Of a DNA stretch of 19,231 bases, positions 1 to 8,574 are shown in pieces. Source of the DNA: Hyphochytrium catenoides (lineage: Eukaryota > Sar > Hyphochytriomycetes > Hyphochytriales > Hyphochytriaceae); NCBI GenBank assembly GCA_900088475.1, contig FLMG01004722.1:822-20052 (forward strand), read 5' to 3'. The number at the start of each line of letters is the position of its first letter. The stretch's first letter is position 1. Under the pieces are notes generated by a model. That model did not search any database and was not told the DNA's origin. It worked only from the letters and a program-made list of their open reading frames with translations. A program made the translations under genes and the position numbers.

Positions 1-45
1 AGAGAGAGAGAGAGAGAGTGAGAGGGAGAGAGAGAGAGAGGGGGG
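1..45. repeat. (GA)n tract at the window edge
   Basis: Nearly pure GA dinucleotide run with a few G interruptions, just past the proposed kinesin stop codon. On the kinesin sense strand it is (CT)n. It could be 3' flank, or the pyrimidine tract of an intron if coding continues beyond the window. Confidence 0.85.
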
Positions 46-82
46 AAGTCAGTCATCAGAGTTCCCGTCCTCACCATAACTC

Positions 83-860
83 TCAGTAACCTACCACTCC
101 ACTCTTGAGCTTCGGCATACTGAAGCCTTTGTCCGTGAACGCGGAGAAGAGAGAGGTGGAGCCGACGTTGAGGTTGGGCTTCAGGCCGAGAGGCAGTACC
201 GTCTAAAACAGAAGAGGAAAGGCAAAGGAAGGGCTAAGACGAGAGATGATAGCCAAAGGTTGGAATGGAGAGATGTCACCTTTTTTGGTGGAAGCGCCAG
301 GTTATTGAAAGAAGAGACAGAAAGCGGGGCCATGTCTTCCTTCCCACTGAAGAGCTTTCTCGTCTTCTGCACAACCGGCTCCTTGACCTGCTGGGAAGAG
401 GGCGGAGCTGACATGTTCTCCTTCTGCCAAAGCACATAAAGGAAAGAGGCAAGGAGTAAGAAAGAGAGAGTCTCATCAGAAAGTTCGTACCCGCAGCAAT
501 CGATGGATTAGAGTCAGAATAGTTTGCAGGGTGACAGGAGAAGGCACACTGAACTCAGCAGCGGCATAATTGCGATAGAGTCTGCAGAAGGGAGAAGATA
601 AGGGAAGAGAAAAAGAGAGAGCTCCAAAGCTCACATCGTCCTCATCAAGCGCCGTTTTTGCTTTCTTGGCCTTGGGCTTGGCTGCAGCTGTGGCAACTCT
701 TTTTTTCGGAGCGGGAGCTGAGGCTTCTTCTTCCTCTTCGTCAGCGGGATTTTCGGACTCTTCTTCCTGAACTTGCTTTCGCTTCTCAACCACTTTCTTG
801 TCCTCATATATAACAGGTGACGGCTGGGAAGAGGGTTGAACATTTGGTCAATAGGACCTT

Positions 861-904
<44 letters not shown>

Positions 905-3900
905 GGTAGCGGGTCCTGTCTTTCTAGAACTGAGTCCGCTTTACCTGCTTATTCTTGACTGCTGCCTTCTTAGGCTTAGAAGCCCTAGTACTGGTTTCTG
1001 GCAATACTTGTGGGGAGGTAGAGGAAGCACGAAGGCTTGAGTCTTTCTCTGTCGTCTCGATTTCCTGGGACGTAGCCTTTGCCGCTGTCCTTTCTAGCTG
1101 CTTCCTCGCTTTTCCTGCCTCCTTCTCTCTCTTTTCCAGTTCCTTAGCTGCCTTCTCCATCTCTTTTCCTTTCTTTTCAGCTTCTTTCTCCCGCTTCTCA
1201 AGCTCTTTTGCCGTCTTCTCCACCTCCTGTTCCCTCCTTTGTACGTCCTTGATAGTCTTCTCCAGTTCTTTTTCCCTCTTCTCGAGCTCCTTAAAGGCCT
1301 TCTCCTGCTCTTTAACCCGATGTCCCTGCTTGCAACAATGAGCATGAGACAAGGCATGCATCAGATGAGGAGAGTTCAAAGCTAGGCGTAGAGACCAGGG
1401 ATGGAAATAGAAGAACGGGCTACATATGGGGAAGATCACAGGGCCACCAACCTGCTCCGTCATTTTTCTTTGAAGATCTCCAAGTTTTTTCTGAAGCTCA
1501 CTTTTCTCCGCCTGGACAGCCGCAGAGGTGGAGTCCGCACTAGTCTTCGCCTTTCGTAATGCTTCCTACAGTCAGTCAAGGAAAGGGGTTTGCAGGTGCA
1601 TTGGCTCATGCTCATCAGCAGTCTGGTTTGTTATCAGGACGGAACAAGAAGGAAATGACAGAGCGTGAAAGAATGATGACCAACCTCGGCTGCTTTGGCT
1701 CTGGCCTTTGCAGTGTCGAGCTGCTGATAGAGGCTTTCCTCCCTTTGGACGAACTGCTCCTCAAGCTTGGCCAAGGTCTTTTCCTAGACAACAGAAGAAC
1801 AGTGGCATACCAAGGGGTAGTTAAGATAGAGGATGGGACAGTGGAACAGAAGTGAGCGAAAGTAGAAAAGGCTATTGTGTCGGCTCATCAAACATCTGTT
1901 AAAGCACTTACCAGTTCCTGGTGCTTCTTTTGCATTCTTTCCATCTCTTTCTCCTCCCTCTCACGTTCCAGATCTCTTTCCTTCTCCGCCATCTGGGATC
2001 GCTCCTTTCTCTCCAGCAGCTCGCTTTTCAGAGCTAAAGTCTCTTCCTCCAAGGCCACTGCGATAAGTTGCATGAGATTAGTACACACGCTTACAAGCAT
2101 TAAGCGAGGGAGAGCTCTAAGAGAGTAGACGGCAGAAGAAGACTGCGCTATGCTGTCATTACCCATTCTGGCCTGACTTCGGAGCTGCTCTCTCTCTTGG
2201 TCGTACAGAGAGAGACGGAGGTCACAGGTCTGGATATTAAGCTCGAGAGCCTCTTCCTCTTTTCTCTTCTCCTCCTCGGCTCTCCTTCTCAATTCATCTT
2301 TACGCCTCTCTTCCTCCTTCTGTCGTGAGTAATGTACCAAGGAGAAGTAGCGGCAACAAAGGGTGAAAGACAATGTTAGAATAACTACATGGACGTATGC
2401 CACGACATGTGCCAGGGGTCAAGGAAAGAGGACAGGACAAAAGAGAGTGGGATATGGCAACAAAGAAAAGAGAGAGCCAAGGTCAAGAGAAAGATCCCCC
2501 GTACGAGGGGTGGCTAAGGTTAGACGATCATGGTCACCTCATGCTGCAGAGTGAGTGTGTTCACTTCGTCAGTTTTCCGCTTGAGCTCTGCTTCAAGCTC
2601 CTTTTGGCTCCGGTCTTTCTCATCCCTGAGTTCCTTTAACCTCTTTTGAAGCTGTTCCTTCTCTTGTTGGAGAGAGGAGACCTCACTCGCCAGCTGCACG
2701 TTGAAGCGAGAAGGGAGTACCTTGGGTGAGAGCTGACCGTATGAATAAGAGGCACCCAGCCAGAAAGTGCCCAGATACCAAGGTGATTCTAGATGAACAA
2801 GAAACAAGTCTCGACGGAACAAGAAGGGAGAGAGACAAAGACCTGATTGCTTTTCTCGTAAATCTGCGGATCGGTGAGCATCTCCTGGGCCCGGAGAGCT
2901 TGGGCAAGACGCTTCCTCTCTTTTTCTCCAGACTAAGGTGGCAGGAGCCCACGCAGACAGCGAGAAAAGAAAGAAAGACTGTTACTAAGACCAGTTGACG
3001 GAGAAGAGATTCTTATCAGGGAGCTACCAATTGAGCGAACTGGTGAGAATGGCAGGTAGGGAGCAGGCATCTGCAACGCTTAGAAAAACAGCAGCCTCAC
3101 CTCCGTCACTAGTTTGAGCTCGTAGCGGAGCCTGTCATTCTCCTGCAATATATCGGCTAGCCGGCTTTGCTGCACCTTGCTCTCTTCCTCCTTCTCTTTA
3201 AGAAGCTCCTTCAGCGCATCACGCTCACGGACGGCCTCCTACACAAACGAAGAACCCATTGCACATCCACAGTGTGCGTAAGGATGCATGCCAGTTAGGA
3301 AAGAAAGCCTTTGATAGAGCTCTAATGCATAGAGCTGTGTATGCTCCCTTAAGGTGCTTTTGTCGAAAACGACAAGCTCATGATGGGGTTCAGACAGTCA
3401 AGGTGGTCGTATACTACTTACCTCTAAGTTGGCGTCATCCTGCAATTGGAAGTTGATCTCTGCCTTGTTCTTGATAAATTTTGCTCGTGACGTGTAGTCG
3501 AGGGCCACAAGCGTTTGTCTGTGAAGGCAGGCAAGTGCAGGATAAGGTAGAAGATCGTAAGACAAAGAGAATAAATGGTCCCTATGATTTCGGGCCCATG
3601 GAAAGTCAGGATAGACCATAGAGGAGCCTAGAACGCAGCCCAATCTCGATCAAGATGGTCTTCGGTCAAAAAAAGACGAACGAGCAGGGTCTGAGAGAAA
3701 GCCTGACCGGTAGTGCTGCTTGGTAGGTCTCACATGGGTGATCATGAGAGTCTTTGCCGTGCCTCCCAGCGAGTCTTTCAGCAAATGAGTCAACTGCAAG
3801 AGGAAATGAAGTGAGGAAGTCCGACTGTGACGGCCGATGCTACTGGGACGGCAGGAAGAATAATCATTCAGACGGAAACAAGAGTTCGACGAGGGGACAA

Positions 3901-6148
3901 GTAGCGTGACTCAAAGGATGGCTGCAAAAAGAAGAGTCAAAGCAAAAAGGTCTGTTTCGCGCTTGCCTTTGAGTTTCTGTAGGGAACCAACCAAAGATCC
4001 TCCCTAGGCCTTGAGAGATGGGAGAGCACATTCGAAAGAGCTGTGAGTGAAAGGTTGATAGCCTGAGTCTCTGTCATGGCCTCTCCTTCTGCGCCAGACA
4101 TCGACAAGCGCTCGCTAAAAAGATCGATCATGTCAGCGCCAAGAGAGATAATGCGATCACATAGTATTGCGCAGTAGGGAAGTGGTTAGATGACTGTTCA
4201 AAGCAGGCCAGTACATTCCCTGCAGAACCCTGACAGTCTGATATTGGAAGTGTCAGCAAAGAAAGGGATACCTTCCAGCCAGGTCTACAATATTAAGCTT
4301 GCCTCTCCTTGTAAGGCCATTCACTGAAGACTCTAGGTACAGGATGAGAATCAGGTGGGATCGGCTGCTCTGATCGTTGAGCAGGGTTTTGCCCACGGCC
4401 CTGCTGTCGAGGCCTCTGTTTAGTCAGCAAGAGACACATCAGCCACCCGCATTAAGACTAGAAATGGACAAAATTCAACTAGACCTAGAAGAGTCCAGAG
4501 TCAAGGTGACCCGAAGGCATCGTAAGAGGCGGAAAGAGAAGCGGATGCTAGAAGAACGAGAAAGGCAGCAGTGCGTTATTTTAGAGGCATCATACCTCTT
4601 CAGCAACTGCATCGCTTGCTCTGCAGAATCAATCATGGTAACCAAAGTCGGTCCGCCTGATAGGAAGACTCCGTCTTTTTTGCTCTCATGAATCTGGATG
4701 GCAGCCTTCTTCTCATTGTTTGAACTAATCGCTGAGCTCATACTAGACGGACTAACATCAAGGAGATCTCTGAAGGTGTTGTTATACAGTTCCACGAAGG
4801 TCATCTTGACAGCAAACTGATTGCCCGCTGAGCCTTGGATGTGAGAGAATATGTCTTGTATGGCTCTGGTCATGAGCAGCGATAAAGACGTAAGTGGATG
4901 TCATGGAAAGATTGCGTACCAGGGAAGACAAGTCAAATAACTTGTGACAGTAGGAAGAAGACAGCGGAAAAGAACGTGGCTGTGTCCAAGTGAAGGCAAG
5001 ATCACAAGATGGAGGCAGGCAACACATGAAGCAAATGGAGATCTTGACAAGGAGAGAGTCGTCCTTCTGTTAAGATCCTTTGCATGGCAGAAGAGAGAGA
5101 TATCAACAAATTGGGATGGAGAAGGGTAACATAGAGAGAAAGTGATTCCAAAATGTCGCCACCTTGGGGCAATGCCGGGGTTATTTTCACTGCCGATGAT
5201 GGTATGAGTCTTGCCGGATCCGGTCGACCTGCGCACAGGAAAGAGCCGGGTAAGAGAGATGAAGCCACTTAGACGAGCACAGAAAGAGGAGTCACCTCTC
5301 AACCCTTCTTCACCTATTATTGCACTTACCCGTACGCGAGCACAGTCGCATTGTAACCTTTCAATGCTGCTTCAAGAAGTGGCTGGGCATAGCGATAGAC
5401 CTCCTCCTGCGTGGCATCTTCAGCAAAGACGCGGTCAAAGCTGAAGGTCTTCGGCGTAAGTCTTGCCTAGAGGAAAAATTAGAAAGGGAATAGGGGACAA
5501 GCGTCTTTCAATAAGATTCTTGCACGGTAGGAGGAAGAGTTCAGAGAGTCTTCAGCAGTGCAAGGCAAAAAGGAAAACGACGAAGCATGCCAGGCAAGCC
5601 CAGGTAGAGATATATGGCAAAAGGTGGTCCAAGATATATAATAATCGGCTAGATCGGAGGGCACGAAAGGACTGCACCGACAGGAGTTCTCCATGGCGTT
5701 CTGAGCTTTCTCAACCCTCCAGGGGTCCTCAGGATCCCAGCAGAAGGGGCCTTGGCAGGCGTCCTGGGGCAAGCTCCCTGATCAACCTGGCTCACCGAGA
5801 GGTTTCGTACGACGTCGATCTCCTGATAGAATAGGTACCAAGGTCAGAAAGGCGGAGAAGGACGCGAAGAGAAAGAAAGCCTCTGTAGGAGTTAGAAAGA
5901 GCACTGACACAGAGCAAGAGAGAGAGAGGGACAGGGAGGGAAAAAGTAGGGCTTGAGAATGAGCTACGCACTCCATCCTCTGCATTCTCCCCTGGGGGAG
6001 TGACAAGAACGCTTTGCTCGTCTAGCCTTTCCACAGATCTCTGTCCTTCCAGATTCTGGAAAGGCCCTCCTTGGTTCTCTTCAGTCTTCAAAGGCCTAAC
6101 ACGGACAAAGACGGTGACCGCCTCACCGTCAGGCTTAGACGTCACCAT
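83..6148 (-). CDS. Kinesin, N-terminal motor, coiled-coil stalk, basic tail (20 exons)
   Basis: Microtubule motor ATPase. Exons (minus strand): 6148-5972, 5822-5796, 5466-5330, 5228-5163, 4865-4596, 4415-4272, 4114-3967, 3793-3708, 3518-3422, 3238-3101, 2932-2843, 2693-2538, 2319-2163, 2057-1912, 1783-1685, 1565-1452, 1325-945, 823-635, 423-280, 202-83. All phases join, giving 961 residues. Visible motifs: VFVRVRPL near residue 13, FSFDRVF, P-loop [10 protein letters not shown] at about 114-123, switch I NDQSSRSH at 239-246, switch II DLAGSER at 270-276, VPYRNSKLTHLL, and the neck-side [12 protein letters not shown]. From about residue 385 the chain is Glu/Lys-rich coiled coil; residues 790-870 are basic and NLS-like ([13 protein letters not shown]). 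It ends [14 protein letters not shown], then TGA. The IKNK-type motor end resembles kinesin-5 or kinesin-12, but the subfamily is not settled. Exon 2 may extend to 5682, adding 38 TP-rich residues. A donor-like GTAGGT at 94-89 leaves a small chance that coding continues past the stop chosen here. Confidence 0.9.
865..902. repeat. (CT)n microsatellite in a kinesin intron
   Basis: About 19 uninterrupted CT units on the plus strand, inside the intron spanning 944-824. On the sense strand it is (GA)n, so here it is not the polypyrimidine tract. It is the only clear purine-on-sense repeat in the minus-strand introns. Confidence 0.9.
1107..1295 (-). repeat. 14-residue coding repeats (ELEKREKE) in the kinesin stalk
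   Basis: Within kinesin exon 17 the protein repeats a 14-residue unit of the form [14 protein letters not shown]. Four units are visible, with a 7-residue half unit (GKEMEKA) before the last. Fourteen residues is two heptads, so the coiled-coil register is kept. The pattern suggests tandem duplication within the exon. Confidence 0.7.
3794..3966 (-). other. GC-AG intron in the kinesin gene
   Basis: The exon ends after the codons for YRNSK. The next bases are GCAAGC and the intron closes with TTGCAG before the codons for [11 protein letters not shown]. Joining AAG to TTG restores the universally conserved kinesin YRNSKLT motif, so the junction is fixed by homology and the donor is GC rather than GT. 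Confidence 0.88.
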
Positions 6149-6476
6149 GGCTTTACGTGAGCCGGTCGACGTGTGTCTCCTTTCGCTGCCCTCTAGTCCC
6201 TATTCAGACTATGGGTTGGGGCATGCAGGAGATGTCCACCTAGACAAAGATCCACCTATCGAGCGCTCTTGAATTGGACCGGGCAGAGGCCCCCGGATGT
6301 AGGTCAACGATTACTTTGCCCGCGTCCTGAGGTGCACTGCGTCTAGTAAGTGAATATAGAGGGACAGGTCCAGCAGGAAAATGCAAGAGCATACCAGGAA
6401 GCAGACGCCAAACAGATTATCACACAGCAAACGTACAGAACTCCCAACTCCCGCGTCACGCGCGATGTTTACACTC

Positions 6477-6519
<43 letters not shown>

Positions 6520-6642
6520 GGAGCAAGACAAAAGGGACGAGAACCGTCGGAGAGAGAGAAAGGAAAGAGGAGAACAAAGAAGAAATTTGAATTTGTTTGA
6601 GACCGTTCGAGCCGTTGTACCGGGGGACGCCTCAGTATTTCT
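6149..6642. promoter_or_regulatory. Upstream region of the kinesin gene
   Basis: About 490 bases between the kinesin start codon and the end of the possible small gene at 6643-7001. It holds a (GA)n run at 6479-6518 that is (CT)n in the kinesin direction. No supported exon and no recognisable TATA or initiator element was seen. Short open frames across the GA run encode only Arg/Glu or Leu/Ser dipeptide repeats and are not genes. Confidence 0.4.
6479..6518. repeat. (GA)20 microsatellite
   Basis: Uninterrupted GA dinucleotides on the plus strand, about 330 bp upstream of the kinesin start codon. Read in the kinesin direction it is (CT)n. Confidence 0.9.
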
Positions 6643-7001
6643 TCAATAGATTTCAGGGAAGATTTCGCTGTCATATCCCGAATCATACTAATGCGATATC
6701 CCGAATCTATGGTGTCTATTCAGAACCCCTATTATTTGGCATTTTGGCAGTCTGCAGTCTGCACTTCAGATCTTCACATCATGCAGAAGGAACATCTGAA
6801 GACTGAGTCTCAGCTCTCTCTTACATACAGGCTGAAGCCATCAAAGCACCTCAAGCAGAGCAGCAGCAGCGAGCCTCTGGGGTTGTTGAAGTAGATATTC
6901 TGCCAGGTGTTGACTACCTGAGGATTTTGCAATCTGAGATCCGCTGGAGTGGCACGAAGGGACCTGCATAGGGGGCAATGACAACTTGAGTTCTTGGCCA
7001 T
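6643..7001 (-). CDS. Possible two-exon small gene, unknown 73-residue protein
   Basis: Not recognised. Exon 1 (7001-6825) starts at an ATG in a favourable TTGATGG context. It encodes a Cys-containing start (CHCPLC), a polar middle with NTWQNIYFNNPRG, and a leucine-rich stretch. A good donor GTAAGA follows TAT at 6825. An acceptor GCATTAG is followed by exon 2 (6687-6643), which joins in phase 0 and adds an acidic end, YDSGYDSEIFPEIY, then TGA. The intron would be 137 nt, typical of this locus. It lies divergently, 133 bp from the MIC13-like gene. Support is only the open frame, splice signals and non-repetitive composition, so it may be chance. Confidence 0.3.
6673..6707. repeat. 12-bp direct repeat, 23 bp apart
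   Basis: The 12-mer ATATCCCGAATC occurs at 6673-6684 and again at 6696-6707, with a start-to-start distance of 23 bp, about two helical turns. It overlaps the acceptor and second exon of the possible small minus-strand gene, and lies between the kinesin and MIC13-like genes. Confidence 0.8.
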
Positions 7002-7134
7002 CAAGGGACCCGCTCGTTCTTTTACTGCTAGTTAAAGGTGGGTTATCCTCGTCTAATCGGGATGCCGTGTGGCGTAACAGGGCCAGCCCATAGTGACAGT
7101 ATCGTGCTACTTTCCTTTTAGAAACTCTCGAAGG
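7002..7134. promoter_or_regulatory. Candidate bidirectional promoter
   Basis: Interval between the possible minus-strand start at 7001 and the plus-strand start at 7135. A CTTTTAG acceptor-like signal ends at 7121, 13 bases before the ATG, so the 5' UTR of the plus gene may be spliced. No TATA box was identified. Confidence 0.3.
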
Positions 7135-7471
7135 ATGTCTAGAGTACGAGCTTTACTTGCCGGCGGGCTATTGTCAGGAGCTGCCTACGCAGTGACATTC
7201 GACTCCATTAACAAGTGGGAGACCAGGGTTCATACCAACATCCTTTCCATCCACCAAGACATCCCTAATGCAAAGCATCTACCGGTAGGTTTCGAACGTA
7301 TTGCGCCCTTCTTTCCTTAACCTCACATTAGTGGCACAGGTAAAGCCCGAGAAGGAGCCACTCAGAGCTGTCCCTTCTGAACACGAACTGTGGACAAGGT
7401 TCAGGACAACATGGAATAGCGGGATCTATAACTTTAGGGCTACCGTACTTCAGATATTTGCCCAGCGATGA
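7135..7471 (+). CDS. MIC13/QIL1-like MICOS subunit candidate (two exons)
   Basis: Exons 7135-7284 and 7340-7471 join in phase 0 through a GT (GTAGGT)/CACAG intron of 55 nt to encode 93 residues. The N-terminus (MSRVRALLAGGLLSGAAYAV) is a short basic start followed by a glycine-rich hydrophobic helix, fitting a single inner-membrane span. The C-terminal half has ELWTRFRTTWNSGIYNF. The MIC13/QIL1 family is known as a small inner-membrane protein of about 100 residues with a Gly-rich N-terminal span and a conserved WNxGI segment; it joins MICOS subunits at crista junctions. Size, order of elements and the WNSGI motif all match, but similarity is confined to short motifs, so this is a family suggestion. 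An in-frame upstream codon for a longer N-terminus exists but lies before the acceptor-like CTTTTAG. Confidence 0.6.
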
Positions 7472-8574
7472 GCTAGGGGGTGAGATATATATGAAAGCTC
7501 TTTCCATGGGGCTGCGACAGAGACACATGGGCTAGGAAAGCCGTAGCTCCTGCCTCACCTAGAGGACAAATGCTCGAGTAGTCATAGACTGAGAGACTTA
7601 AAAGATGGAGGAACCTAATGTGAAGCGCTATTTAGCCCATTATCGTACTGTTCTCGGAAGGAGAGCTGATGCCTCCCACTATCACTGGTCCTCTGACTAA
7701 TCAGCAACTTCTAGCCTGATACCACGAATCCATGTTCTTGATGCCTTTTCCTTCTATTTGTACTTAGCGGGCGCTTTCTGTCTGCGCTCTGTCTGTGTAG
7801 GGGTCGAACAGCAGTGGCCTCTATTATCCCCGGTCATGAACGTCTATACTGCCCGCTCCGTCCCTTTGTCTGGATCTCTGGGTAGTACCAGGTGCACTAG
7901 CTAATCGTGTGTGGCGGCTGATGGCACTTGGGAGAGCGGTCTGATGTCAAGGTTCCCTGCACAACCTTCTCATCCTTTCTGGCTCTTTGTTCTCACTCTT
8001 TTGCCATGCTGTGATGGGGCCTACGTGTATGGCGACCATTCTAGGACAATTATTCCGATATCCTCTCGTTTACGCTGTGATGGTATCCATCTATCTGCAA
8101 AAGGTGTTAAAGTGTATCACTAGCTGAAGGAGTCACGACAATTATAGGACTAAAGGCAGCGTTACAAGGTTTTTGCCAGTGTCTCTTATCTGATCGCTCC
8201 GTAAACTGTCAACCTACTCCCGCGAGCGAAGTGTTGCTGCTTCTCATCCGTCAAGCTCTGCTCCTGAAGACCATCGTCCTTAAGACTGCTGACTGTTGCA
8301 CAAGCATAGGGTTGGTCAAGTACGCCGAAGATCTTGCTTGTCGTGTGTGCATACAAAGTCAGTCTTGGCTGCCGTCTTGACTTCTTTAGGCCATCTCAAG
8401 AGAGATCGCTCTCTCTGGACGTACGAGTTCCTGGTTCTTTTTAAAGGAGAAGCAGCGATCAACAAGGCGGAGGAGGAGGGAGGGACAAGTGTACAGGGGA
8501 GGTGTACGGACAGATTCAGGGAATCGTTATTAGGGCCGATCTGGCGGCCAACGGCCCGAACCTACGATCCGAAG
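7472..8574. other. Intergenic stretch, no supported gene
   Basis: About 1.1 kb of ordinary mixed-composition sequence between the MIC13-like gene and the coiled-coil gene. It should hold the 3' UTR of the first and the promoter/5' UTR of the second. An open frame enters the coiled-coil gene from as far back as 8296 in the same frame, but its predicted peptide looks non-coding. A short peptide ending CDGIHLSAKGVKVYH at 8079-8123 is noted separately. Confidence 0.5.

Noticed and set aside
476-634. Open frame continuing from the kinesin tail exon ([12 protein letters not shown]...LLR) as an additional exon
   Set aside because: Splicing out only 634-582 would be a 53-nt intron that breaks frame, shorter than any other kinesin intron, and reading through gives an uncharacteristic hydrophobic stretch. 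A single 211-nt intron from GTGAGC (634) to TTGGCAG (424) joins in phase 0 and gives DEDDKENMSAP.
955-1341. Plus-strand open frame of 128 codons rich in Ser/Phe
   Set aside because: It is the antisense shadow of the Glu/Lys coiled-coil exon of the kinesin; the Ser/Phe bias is the reverse complement of AAG/GAG codons.
5463-5834. Plus-strand open frame of 123 codons, basic
   Set aside because: It lies antisense to kinesin exon 2 and its downstream intron. It has no recognisable domain and its composition mirrors CT-rich intron sequence.
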